This document shows positions 10,160-20,449 of a stretch of DNA of 64,000 nucleotides, one piece after another. Made by a program: the position numbers and the translations under genes. Each line of letters begins with the position of its first letter. Within the stretch, counting starts at the first letter, position 1. The notes below the pieces were generated by a model. That model did no database searches, was not told the DNA's origin, and was given only the letters and a program-made list of their open reading frames with translations. Source of the stretch: Aquarana catesbeiana (Eukaryota; Chordata; Amphibia; Anura; Ranidae); the NCBI RefSeq assembly GCF_042186555.1, contig NC_133335.1, positions 180,135,419-180,199,418 of the forward strand, read 5' to 3'.

Positions 10160-12131
10160 TGATTCTAGGCAAAGCAGAAACTATAGAATTCCTATTGTCA
10201 GCATGGTATTGTTCACAGCACTGTTTTAAGGGTAAGGTTGCCTGAATCAAGGTCTACTTTAAAGTGTTGGTAAATAATGGTGGCCATTCCATGAGTTGTG
10301 CCCAGTAAAACTAGGGCTGTTGGGGTTAATCCCAAATTTGCCCTTCTCTAGTTATCTCTTAACAAAAGCCATGGCATGGGGTGGGCACTGAGGAGTGCCT
10401 AGTACAAAAGTTTATATCACTCATCTGTCTTTTTGTATCATTTATTGGTTGAGCATCAAAGCCAGTTAACGCGTTATGGGGAAAAAGCCCCTTCCTCAGG
10501 ACTTGAGCAGTAGAAGTTATTAGAATCCTTATCAAATGCAATAGGAGACCATTAAATCTTAACGGCACTATGAACTGCTGGGTGGGTCAGTAAAAGCCAT
10601 GGAATGGACATTGCCAGTTGCTCCATCCACCTTGTTTGGGTGAATGGAGGAATCTGTTAGTTATTTTTCATTCAGACTGCTGGCTGAACAACAAAAAAAA
10701 AAAAAACTAACTAACCATGTATGAACAGCTTAAATCATTTGTCAGTATCTCTACATTTCCAAGGGCAGGTTTGGAGTATTGCTGGTTTTGATTGGAGCTG
10801 AAGCCTGAATTGTATTAGATTGTTACCTAAGAATGTTGGCAAATGCATTTTTGATTTTTATCAAAAATGGCACAACAGTGTAATTTGTGCATAAAAAAGA
10901 AAACAGCATCTGCATAGATGTTGTGTGTTCATTTGACTTTCAAGATAAATCGATCAAAAGTTATTAAAACAGTATTTCATGCTAATACAACATTGTTGTG
11001 AAATGACTAAATAAAAGAATTGCTTCAGCAACTTTGTGAGTCTGGTAATGCATTTTATTCAATGGGTAGTTTTTTTACAGGAGTCCAGGAATCACGTTCA
11101 GCTACATCTATATTTCAGCTACTAGCTCAATGGCATGACTGATAGAAATGTACTGATGAAAAATATGTTAAACGCTCAATAGTAAGAATAGCGGATTGTG
11201 TTTATAGGCTGTTTACCAATCTGCATATGTATTCAGGGCTTTCAGAATATATTCTAAAACCATTTAGTGATTCAGAACTGCTTTAGCGGGTCATAAACTT
11301 TATCTCTTGTGAAGTTGCACAGATGCAGGTGTGTAGAAAATTCAGCATACATTATGATTATCCGCCGACTGGCCCTGTGCTGAAGTACTGGCTGACTGAT
11401 TTTGTCATGAGGCTATGTGCTAATGTAATGTTGAGCCCTTCTGCTATCTAGAAAGAGGCTGAATCTGGTGTGTGACCAGTGGAGGTCAGCTTGCCCTTTA
11501 AGATTGATTGATTTCAGTGCACACTATGAGCTTCTTACAGTGTGCACAGCAAGTCAGAGCTCTCCTCCATTACCGGCTGGAGGAAGTCCAGCATCATTAA
11601 TGCTTTCCTCCCCAGTCTAACTGTCCCTAGCCTCCCATTTCATTCATTGGCATTACCTAGGGTGCCTAGGAACACCCACTACTCTGAGCTGACACCCATC
11701 CATCAAGGCATTTTGATATTTGCATAACTCCTCTGAAGAGCTAGCCCACAGCTTGCATAAGGGCTGAGGGCTCTTATAGCAGAACGAATTCTAAAATAAA
11801 GAATACAAAAATACTGGGAGCAGGCGGGCTCTTTATTGCAGAAGAGACATGCAATGCTGCTTCTGCAATAAAATAAAATACATTGTATACTTCTTTTACC
11901 CCTTGATGATGTTCTTTTAAACGAAACGCGTCAACGGGAGCTACAGCGGTGACATCATCACGCCCGCCGGGGTGTTGCAAGTACTATATACTCCTGCCTG
12001 TTGTAAGTGGTTTTTAATCTTCATTAAAAGCTAGAACCCTTTAATTACTACACTAGGAGTTCTTCCTTTGTTTCCCCTCCTCACTGCATCTAGAAGCGTT
12101 TGTAAAAAAATAAAAGACTTTATTGGACTAT
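10160..12131. other. mostly unassigned DNA with two motif-bearing repeats
   Basis: Around 10440-10510 lies, on the minus strand, CCTGAGGAAGGGGCTTTTTC followed by CCCATAACGCGTTAAC. Around 11895-11945 lies TTGATGATGTTC followed by AAACGAAACGCGTCAACG and a GTGACATCATCACG palindrome. Both belong to a recurring motif type discussed in the findings. Stretch 10670-11500 shows no repeat or coding sign and may be ordinary intergenic DNA. Confidence 0.45.
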
Positions 12132-12640
12132 TTAAAGGGGTCGTAAAGGTGCGTATTTTTTCACCACAACGCAACCTATGCATTAAGGTAAAAAAACACC
12201 TGGCAGTCACCGGCCCCCTAGACCACCCCCCCATTTTACTTACCTGAGCCCTGAATTTGCATTGGCGCATCTCCGCCGTACCTCCCTCCACGGGTTCCCA
12301 GCTCTTGATTGGATAGATTTATAGCAGCGCAGCCATTGGCTCCCGCTGCTGTCAATCAAATCCAATGATGCAGGCGCTGGGGGGCGGGGCCGAGTCCTGC
12401 ATTTGGCCTCTATGGACGCTGAATGCTGGACTCTGGAGCGCGCCCGCAAGGTAACCCCCCCGGGAGAGCGCTTCTCCAAGAGAGTTATCTAATGTCAGGA
12501 GGAGCCGCAAGAGCCGCCGAGGGACCCCAGAAATGGATGCTCGGGGCCACTCTGTGCAAAACGAGCTGCACAGTGGAGGTAAGTATGACATGTTTGTTAT
12601 TTTAAAAAAAATAAAAAATGATCCTTTAGTAACACTTTAA
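12132..12640 (+). mobile_element. TTAA-flanked MITE, T2/Kolobok-like family, copy 2
   Basis: The left end TTAAAGGGGTCGTAAAGG and the right end, read inverted, TTAAAGTGTTACTAAAGG give imperfect inverted ends with TTAA at each border. This fits the TTAAAGGRR ends described for T2-type MITEs of Xenopus (recalled, not searched). The interior has GATTGGATAGA, CATTGGCTCCCGCTGCTGTC, CTGTGCAAAACGAGCTGCAC, and two strong 5' splice-site matches: TACTTACCTG at 12237 (minus) and GAGGTAAGTA at 12576 (plus). Confidence 0.75.
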
Positions 12641-13383
12641 GAACTTTTTTCAATTACATTTTCGTTTGTACATATGGTCTTTGATCTATATACCGTAGAT
12701 TTTTTTTCATTTGATTGAATATTATCATGACTTTTTGTACTTTATATTGATTGTGCAACACAATAAACCTGCCTGCCTGCTCAGTCTTCTGTAGAATGTG
12801 CATGCATAGCTCAGTTTACATTCAAAGACTTTGCCGGGAAGACTGCACTCCTGCACATTCATGGGGATTACAACATCCTGCACTGGCTAATCAAGATTGC
12901 CAAAGACCTGCATTGGGGAGCCAGGGAGAAGATGCCAGTGAGGGACCTCGCTGGCTTCAGACCATTGAAGCAGAGATATTTTGGACTTTAATTGCGCTTT
13001 ACAAGGAGTCCTGAGAGAAGATGCTGAAATGTTTTCAGAAAGTTATGTACGGCTACCTGCCCACCCCTTTAACCAACCACAGTCTACTCTATGCAATGAA
13101 AATGTTAGGTTTTATTTAAAAATTGCATTAGCATGCTTTAAGATTGGCATCAGGACAAACTGATTCAAGGGAGCTGACCATGGTGCTGAACTAACTTTTA
13201 AACAGCTTTTTACTAATTAAGTGGAAAATGTTTCTGTTTGCCAGCTGTGCAACAGCAATATCATAATTCATCATCTTGATTAGCATACACCAGGTCTGTT
13301 TTAAAGGTACACTCCAGCCAAAATGTAGAATTAAAGTGGGACTATGGACAAAATCAAAAGACCTGTGCAGCCTGCCAACAGCA
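12641..13383. other. unassigned DNA with small TTAA-element fragments
   Basis: An 87-codon open frame near 12751-13014 has no recognisable domain. Fragments beginning TTAAAGGTACACTCCAG (13302) and TTAAAGTGGGACTATGG (13332) look like ends of TTAA-targeting MITEs. No gene is supported. Confidence 0.35.
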
Positions 13384-13854
13384 TTAAAGTATATGTAAAC
13401 CCTTACCTTGTAAAACAACCCATTCAACTTAAAATAGAAATCAAAGGCATTTGTGTATAGATATATAAAAAAAATAATAAAAACATCATAAACACTTTCT
13501 TCCCTTTTTTTAAAAAAATATAATTGCCCCTCTGTTCTCAGCTGCCTATGTGCTATGGGAGGAGAAACGGTAGCACACTGATCTTCCTAGGGAATGGCTA
13601 TGCGGGATGGGGGGGGGGTTTAGGACAAGTTTGATCATTGTAGGAGAGTAGGCTGAGTTCCCAGCACAGCCACAAAACTGATTATGCTGTGCTCTCATGC
13701 CTAGCGTGGTAAGATTTTAACAGGAAACCAGAGGGACTGTCAGGAACACCAGAGATTTCACACAAAAGAAGCAATACAAAGAGAACCGGATACTTTTTAA
13801 TACAAGTACTTGGTGCAGCAGTCACTTATCCGAAATATGAAATGTACTCTTTAA
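13384..13854. mobile_element. possible TTAA-flanked MITE of a second family
   Basis: TTAAAGTATATGTAAACC at the left and, inverted, TTAAAGAGTACATTTCAT at the right are bordered by TTAA. The body is unlike the T2-like family copies above. Its left end resembles TTAAAGTGTATCTAAACC at about 43914, suggesting a second family in the window. No transposase is present. Confidence 0.5.
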
Positions 13855-14278
13855 CACAACAGTTTTTCTTTCTGCCCCTTTAAATGTATTCTGTGTTAAT
13901 GCTGTCAGTAGATCCATTGAGTATCCCTTTGTTGAACATGCCAAGCTGTGCAGCAGAAGTAGCAGTTATAATGTTTGGAACAAACCATATAACACTGCAG
14001 GAGGGTTTACAATGGTCAACTTTTATTCATATGACAAAAACTCCTACCCCCCACAACATATCCTTGTAGTTGCTTCCCCCTCCCCCTACCCTTTACCGGT
14101 TAAGATAAATATGCTTATCTAAGTACAGTCAATCCCCCCAAAAAAATTTGCAGGGGTTAAATTCCCGCGAAATGTGAATAAACACGAAATTTGGATGTGG
14201 TTAAAAAAAAAAAATGCCTATTTTTAGGCAAAATACTGCACAGTAATTTAATTTAATAAAAATACTGGAATGTCGTAG
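13855..14278. other. unassigned DNA
   Basis: A CCCGCGAAATGTGAATAAAC stretch near 14160 may be a repeat end. An A run lies at about 14204-14215. No coding sequence is visible. Confidence 0.35.
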
Positions 14279-14767
14279 CCACCCTGGCGGTATGATAATG
14301 TCAGATTTTTGCGTCTCAAAGCGGTACTTTGTTTTGCATAGAAATTTGGCGTTTTATATTGTCGGCCTGTAATTCTTAGTAATAACACACTTAAATCTGT
14401 ACAAACAAAAGTCTAGTAGACATCCCGGGTATGATGAAGTTTGAAACACGAAATCATAACTTATAATATAATAACTATAAATAATTATAAAAAATAATAT
14501 AATAATAATAATAATACAATTATTTTTCCCATGATTCACTATCGCTCAATTCTGCAAGTGTTCTAATTTATTATCGCTGTCTTCCAGCTGGTCCAAAACT
14601 ACTTTTAATGTAAAGGGACACTTTTTGGTTGCCATGGACAATCTCAAGTACCAGGCAGAAAAAACAGTATATATAATATAAAACTGCATGCAGGGCATTG
14701 AACAAAGCATTAGGGTCAAAAGGGATGTGAAATAATTTCATACAGTAATGTAATCTATAATTTACAG

Positions 14768-14926
14768 CAGGGATATGCAATTAGCGGACCTCCAGCTGTT
14801 GCAAAACTACAAGTCCCATCATGCCTCTGCCTCTGGGTGTCATACTTGTGGCTGTCAGAATCTTGCTATGCCTTATGGGACTTGTAGTTCTGCAACAGCT
14901 GGAGGTCCGCTAATTGCATATCCCTG
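14768..14926. mobile_element. 159-bp palindromic hAT-like MITE with TSD ATTTACAG
   Basis: The element reads CAGGGATATGCAATTAGCGG at the left and the exact inverse at the right, with arms of about 55 bp continuing through CCAGCTGTTGCAAAACTACA and AGTCCCAT. ATTTACAG is duplicated at 14760-14767 and 14927-14934. Copy B of the host element lacks the insertion, confirming the boundaries. The 8-bp duplication and CAGGG end point to hAT mobilisation. A second copy is at 46788-46944. Confidence 0.92.
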
Positions 14927-15130
14927 ATTTACAGTGTACTGCATGTGTTATGAATTTTGTACTTTTTGAATTTCCCGCCAGGCTCCACCCCATGCGGTTG
15001 GACGCTCGCAGGGAAGGGAGCTCGGCACATAGAGGCATCGGGCGGAGGACACAGCCCATGGACACAGCAGAGGACATTGCAGGATCCTGGGGACAAGGTA
15101 AGTAACCTGCACCAGGATCCTGAAATGCAA

Positions 15131-15196
15131 TCCCGAGTGTGGCTCGGGGTTACCGCTAATGGTACTGAAATTTTAACCCCGAGCCACACTCGGGAA
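15131..15196. repeat. 64-bp hairpin CCCGAGTGTGGCTCGGGG
   Basis: TCCCGAGTGTGGCTCGGGGT and its inverse ACCCCGAGCCACACTCGGGA enclose a loop of about 26 bp. The same hairpin occurs at 42573-42636 in copy B, so it is a fixed part of the family. Each arm also contains a small self-complementary core. Confidence 0.9.
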
Positions 15197-15212
15197 TACT
15201 GCCAGGAAGGTT

Positions 15213-15473
15213 AAACTTCTTCTGACACTTAGGTTCATTGCCAGAAACCTTAGAAGGTGGAGGGCATTTGGGCGGAAGCTTTTGAATTATTCAATTAAGC
15301 CCACCTCGTTTACTCTGTAAAAATTGTATTGGCATGTGCATATAAATTCCTGTCTATTGCCTAAAGAGTCAGCTATGAGTAAGCACCAGTAGTTAAGATG
15401 CAAAACATGTCGGCTGTTGATTTCATCTTTTGCTGTACGGTTTTGGTCACATACTGGTCACTGGAAGTTCAAC
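15213..15473. other. sequence 5' of the Tc1-like gene, left terminal repeat not seen
   Basis: A terminal repeat matching the right end at 16695-16726 should lie here but is not visible. Instead there is an unrelated stretch with GATGCAAAACATGTCGG near 15397, a variant of the recurring GAAACRYGT motif. The element-derived part probably starts near 15428 (TTGCTGTACGGTTTTGGTCA). Confidence 0.45.
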
Positions 15474-16726
15474 ATGGCACCTCATGGCAAAAAACTCTCT
15501 GAGGATCTGAAAAAAAGAATTATAGCTCTACATAAAGATGGCCTAGGCTATAAGAAGATTGCCAAGACCCTGAAACTGAGCTGCATCACGGTGGCCAAGA
15601 CCATACAGTAGTTTAACAGGACAGGTTCCACTCAGAACAGGCCTCGCCATGGTCAACCAAAGAAGATGAGTGCACATGCTTAGCGTCATATCCAGAGGTT
15701 GTCTTTGGGAAATAGACGTATGAGTGCTGACAGCATTGCTGCAGAGGTTGAAGGGGTGGGGGGTCAGCCTGTCAGTACTCAGACCATACGCCGCACACTG
15801 CATCAAATTGGTCTGCATGGCTGTCGTCCCAGAAGGAAGCATCTTCTAAAGATGATGCACAAGAAAGCCCGCAAACAGTTTGCTGAAGACAAGCAGACTA
15901 AGGACATGGATTACTGGAACCATGTCCTGTGGTCTGATGAGACCAAGAGAAACTTATTTGGTTCAGATGGTGTCAAGCGTGTGTGGCGGAAACCAGGTGA
16001 GGAGTACAAATATAAGTGTGTCTTGCCTACAGTCAAGCATGCCGGGGGAGTGTCATGGTCTGGAGCTGCATGAGTGCTGGGAGCACTTGGGAGCTACAGT
16101 TCATTAAGGGAACTATGAATGCCAACATGTACTGTGACATACTGAAGCAGAGCACGATCCCCTCCCTTCAGAGACTGGGCCACAGAGCAGTATTACAACA
16201 TAACGACCCCAAACACACCTCCAAGATGACCACTGCCTTGCTAAAGAAGCTGAGGGTAAAAGTGATGGACTGGCCAAGCATGTCTCCAGACCTAAACCCT
16301 ATTGAGCATCTGTGGGGCATCCTCAAATGGAAGGTGGAGGGGCACAAGGTCTCTAACATCCTCCAGTTCTGTGATGTGGTCATGGAGGAGTGGAAGAGGA
16401 CTCCAGTGGCAACCTGTGAAGCTTTTGTGAACTCCATGCCCAAGAGGGTTAAGGCAGTGCTGGAAAATAATGGTGGCCACACAAAATATTGACACTTTGG
16501 GCCCAATTTGGACATTTCCATTTTCACTTTTGTTGCCAGTGGTTTAGACATGAATGGCTGTGTGTTGAGTTATTTTGAGGGGGCAGCAAATTTACACTGT
16601 TATACAAGCTGTACACTCACTACTTTACATTGTAGCAAAGTGTCATTTCTTCAGTGTTGTCACATTAAAAGGTATAATAAAAAAATTACAAAAATGTGGG
16701 GTGTACTCACTTTTGTGAGATACTGT
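15428..16726 (+). mobile_element. Tc1-like transposon, left end missing
   Basis: The right terminal repeat GGGGTGTACTCACTTTTGTG plus AGATACTG ends at 16726 against a TG microsatellite. The transposase pseudogene lies between. The left inverted repeat is absent, so this copy is 5' truncated. It is unrelated in terminal sequence and in the catalytic block to the Tc1-like copy at 1985-3730. Confidence 0.85.
15474..16492 (+). pseudogene. Tc1-like transposase, nearly full length but broken
   Basis: The start at 15474 (MAPHGKKLSEDLKKRI) opens a helix-turn-helix region, followed by an NRPRHGQPKK AT-hook-like stretch, LWSDETKRN (first Asp, codon 15936), GSVMVW, then NDPKHTS and DWPSMSPDLNPIEHLW (Glu, codon 16304). 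Lesions are TAG at 15609, TAG at 15681, and a frameshift near 16045 (frame drops by one, consistent with a 1-bp deletion in a G run). The residue before NDPKHTS, normally the second catalytic Asp of the DND triplet, is His (CAT at 16199), which would destroy activity even if the frame were intact. About 340 codons is the family's usual length. Confidence 0.95.
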
Positions 16727-16760
16727 GTGTGTGTGTGTGTGTGTATGTGTGTGTATATAA
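16727..16760. repeat. (TG)n microsatellite
   Basis: About 12 TG units with an interruption directly abut the right end of the Tc1-like element, starting from its terminal TACTGTG. Confidence 0.95.
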
Positions 16761-17193
16761 CAGCTGATGCCATCAAAGGGAGGGGGTATTCAAAAACTGT
16801 GCAGCTTTGTAAAATGTTTTTGTTGTCATACTGTAAGCCCATTTGGGTCCCCCTCAGAAGCTTGGCCAAAAAATCTCCCAATTAGCGACCCCCACATTCT
16901 GAGTTTGTGCTAGAATGTGAAAACATTTGTTTTTGTTACTGTAATGCCAGGAGTGAGCATCCAATGGTTTTCATGTTCTAGTAACAAGATAGGATGTGGG
17001 AGTTGGTAACTGCGAGTTTTTTAGCCAGGCTTGGAGGGGGCAAATGACCTACAGTTATGATAATAATATTATTGAATATTTTTTTTAGAGCTATGCAGTT
17101 TTTTATACCTATCATAGTCCTTTGACTGGAACTTTTGCAGGCTTTGTGTTGGACTCTGGCAAAGTTTAGCTTTGGTACATGTACAGAAACATT
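16761..17193. other. unassigned DNA
   Basis: I see no coding frame, repeat or structured element. Confidence 0.3.
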
Positions 17194-17656
17194 ATTAAAG
17201 GAGTTGTAAAGGCAGAAAGTTTGTTATCTTAATGCATTAGGATAAAAAACTTCTGTGTGTAGCAGCCTCCCCAGCACCCCCCTAATTACTTACCTGAACC
17301 CCATCTTTCTCCAACGATGTCCATGAATATCTAAACTGTCTGGGGACACTCCTCTTGATTGGTTGAGACACAGCAGCGGCGCTATTGGCTCCCGCGGCTG
17401 TCAAAGTCAGTCAGCCAATCAGGGGAGAAAGGGGGAAGGGCTAGGTCAGGGCTCCGTGTCTGAAAGGACACACAGAGATCTGACACGGCTCGGGTGCCCC
17501 CATAGTAAGCTGCTGGCTGAGGTGGCACTCGATGGGGAGGGGCCAGGAGCAGCAATGAGGGACCCGAGAAGAGTAGGATCTGGAATGCTCTGTGCAAAAC
17601 CAACTGCACAGAGGAGGTAAGTATAATGTGTTTGTTTTTTTTTACAATCACTTTAA
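17194..17656 (+). mobile_element. TTAA-flanked MITE, T2/Kolobok-like family, copy 3
   Basis: The left end TTAAAGGAGTTGTAAAGG matches TTAAAGGRR. The right end is CAATCACTTTAA. The body shares TTAATGCATTAGGAT, ATTGGCTCCCGCGGCTGTCA and CTCTGTGCAAAACCAACTGC with the other copies. Strong 5' splice-site matches lie at 17287 (minus) and 17614 (plus). A hAT-like element inserted 20 bp downstream. Confidence 0.78.
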
Positions 17657-17676
17657 AGCTGAGTTCCGGTATGGAA

Positions 17677-18468
17677 TAGACATGTGCACACTGAAATATT
17701 TTGTTTCGGAATTTTGTTTTTCGTCCGAAAAATACATTTATTTAGTTACTCCTGAAATTCGTTTTTATTTATTTTGTTTCCTTAAAAAATGCATTCGTCC
17801 GAAAATCCTAAATAATTAAGGTTCAATCTGTCATTAAAGGCTTATGATGTCTGTCGAATGTACTAAGAAGATTCGACGGAGCAGCTAAACTGTACAATGC
17901 CGCAATCGTACATTTCTGGTCGAATGTTCTGCCTACAAGCTATAGTAGAATTCTAATGTTGTATGACACTAGTAATAATTATATTTATTAATTATTATTA
18001 CTAGTCAACCAACATTAGAATTCTTCTATAGCCTATGGGCGGTGCATTTGACTATAAATGTCTGCTCGCAGCGACTGCTTCGTTGAATCTTCATGTTGAA
18101 TCTTTTCTCTCTATGTCGAATAATCTTGGACTAATAGAGTTAGGTTAGGCACATTCAACCTTTTTTGCTATTGTCTCTATAATGTCGAATCTTTTCTCTC
18201 TATGTAGATAATCTTGGACTAATAGAGCTAAGGTTAGGCACATTCGACCACAGGTTTGATGGACACAGATCACTATTGTCAGTGTCATGTCGAATCTTCT
18301 ATCCATATTGAACTGTTGACGCAACAAAAACTAAATTAAAGCATTTGCTTATGTCGGATCTTTCGGTTTTCGGATTCTGCACATTCATTATCGTTTGTTA
18401 AAACGATAACGAAAATACCCGAAATTCAGACGAAAATGCATTCGGACTAAAATAAATGCACATGTCTA
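17677..18468. mobile_element. 792-bp hAT-like element with TSD GTATGGAA
   Basis: TAGACATGTGCA at the left and TGCACATGTCTA at the right are perfect 12-bp inverted ends, flanked by GTATGGAA at 17669-17676 and 18469-18476. The subterminal regions are rich in TTTCGTCCGAA-like words on both sides. A central palindrome (17949-18030, AGAATTCTAATGTTG and its inverse) and a direct duplication of about 75 bp (18096-18165 and 18183-18249, with CTTGGACTAATAGAG) lie inside. It has no transposase. Confidence 0.9.
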
Positions 18469-18476
18469 GTATGGAA

Positions 18477-20430
18477 TTTTTTATATAGTTGCTGGATGTA
18501 ACTATACATATACCTTACCTTTTATGGCTCCCACCTGGTAATTGGAAAACACCTGGAGTAGACACCGCTACTCCAGTGATCTCCACTACTGCCATGCTGG
18601 GCGGCTGCCCTGCAGCTTTGTGAACATGTTTTACACTTGAGGCATAAACTTGTCTTATGTTCAAAGTCAGCCACACGCAAGGGAATAGAAAGATCTAGAT
18701 AACCACGTGCCACTGCAGTCATCTGCCAGCTGTCTGCAAACGACCATGAAGTGTTGTGCAATGCTGTCAACTGATGGCAATTGCGGTACAATCATAACAA
18801 TATGTAATTGTTAAAAAGGAATGTATAGTTATCTTTTTAATATATTCTATATTCATAATGAATGGTTTTCTATTCGTATTGTCTGGTTGTTATGAAATAT
18901 TTCATATGTTTATTAATTCGTGTGCAGCCAGCAGATGGAGCTGTCAGCTCCTTTTTATATGTTTTTCCAGGCTACTGAGGGCTTTATAGAAAGATTACAC
19001 CAGAAACTCATGCTTGAAAAGAAACAGCTCCTGTTGTGCATTTTTTTTCCTGTGACATGCTTGCACCCATTTTTTTTGCAAAACAAATATTGCGTACACG
19101 TGCTGTGTGTGTGCATGTACACACACAGACCTGTATACTGTATATTAAAGTTAGAACATTTTATACGAGTAGCATGGACCCAAAACTATAAGTTTACTTT
19201 TTCACAGTAAAAATAGAAGTCAATGAGACTTGAAAAAACAAATTTCTGGCCCCACAGCTTGCAAATCTCTCATGGAATTGTTACTTTAGACTCCAAGGTC
19301 ACAGTAATTGTCAGAATTTCAGAATAATAACATATAGCTCTGTGCCTTATGAAAATTGTGGAACTCTGCTCAATGCTTATGGTAAAAAAATAAAAAGAAG
19401 CACTCTCCCAAACATTCCCCTGTAGCTTAATAGGATTCAAAGCAATCAATTTTTGCAATGTGATTATAAAAAAAAAGACAATTCAGTCAAAAAGCTTCAA
19501 AAATATTAAGTCCATTTTTTTAGTTTGTAAATGAAAGCCCTTCTGAATTTGCTGGAAGATTCTGATGGTAGTTCTAAGGAGAACAAATCAATTATAACAT
19601 GTCTCGTGTAGCATTGAACGATTTGTGATGTTGATTACCTTTCTGCAGGCTTAGATTTTCATGTATTTACGTCACCCGCTGTGATCCACATATGTTTGCT
19701 CAGCTACAGATGATACATTCTACCGCTACTGTTAACAAAGAGGTAAAAGACTGCGTGCATCTGTTCCTAACATATATATCACACTGCTCCCTCCAAATTG
19801 TCTTCCTATGGGAGAAGGTAAGACGTATTCTGCGATATTACCAGGAACTGATGTGATAAGGAGAAGATAACTCCCCGCCATAATATGCCGCTGACAATGA
19901 GTGACAAAAACCATAAGCGTGTAGCTAGAAATCTCGTCCTATTTAAAAGGCTTATTTTCTTTTCTTACAGGGTCAGATAAGCTGAGGACATGCTGTATTG
20001 TGTTAGGGAGTGTGCTTCATTTGATATTTGCACTTGTACACAGCTGGGGTCAACATCATCCTTCTGCTGCCCGCGGCAATGACTGAAATGCCATGTGAAC
20101 TTTGCATGCTTTACACAATCCGCCATAAATATTTCTAGTCGTCACTAGACGGCAAGGCAAACAGTTGTCATAGTCGGCTCTACCAGGATTTACATTAAAG
20201 CTGAACTCCAGGTAGGTTACTATGCAGTAGAAATAGATACATATCAAGGGTTTTATCTGCTCAAGAATTTGAAATTCGGGATGAGCTTCAGATTTCAACC
20301 AGAACCCAGCTTGCTTGCAGGCCTGTGAATAGGCAAAAAACTGGTCATTTAGCTTTAGCACTCAGGGGCTTCTGATTGTAAACAAGTCTTCGGGGATCTG
20401 GGTGATATCATTGACTAAATATGGCCATTT
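18477..20430. other. repeat-poor stretch, no gene recognised
   Basis: Apart from a CTGAACTCCAGGTAGG fragment near 20200 there is little recognisable repeat here. A pyrimidine tract with an AG (TTTCTTTTCTTACAG, ending near 19969) looks like a splice acceptor, but the following frame shows no domain and no matching donor can be assigned. Stretch 19550-20190 could hold conserved non-coding sequence, which needs alignment to test. Confidence 0.3.
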
Positions 20431-20449
20431 GCGACAGGAGTAGCAATAG

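Larger units (their letters stand above)
14279..15212 (+). mobile_element. CCCTGGCGGTA-ended element, copy A
   Basis: The left end ACCCTGGCGGTATGATAATG mirrors the right end TACTGCCAGGAAGGTTAA. Internal blocks (TGTACTTTTTGAATTTCCCG, ATGCAGGGCATTGAACAAAG, ACTATCGCTCAATTCTGCAA) match copy B at 42558-43327 in opposite orientation. The right portion holds a 64-bp hairpin (15131-15196) and an AAGGTAAGTA splice-donor-like site at 15095. A hAT-like palindrome is inserted at 14768. It has no transposase. The superfamily is unknown. Confidence 0.75.

Noticed and set aside
15131..15196. microRNA precursor
   Set aside because: The hairpin is short with a 26-bp loop and is a fixed part of a repeat family. 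No evidence of processing is available from sequence.
19955..19972. Splice-acceptor-like TTTCTTTTCTTACAG
   Set aside because: The sequence after the AG has no sustained frame with a recognisable domain and no partner exon could be found.
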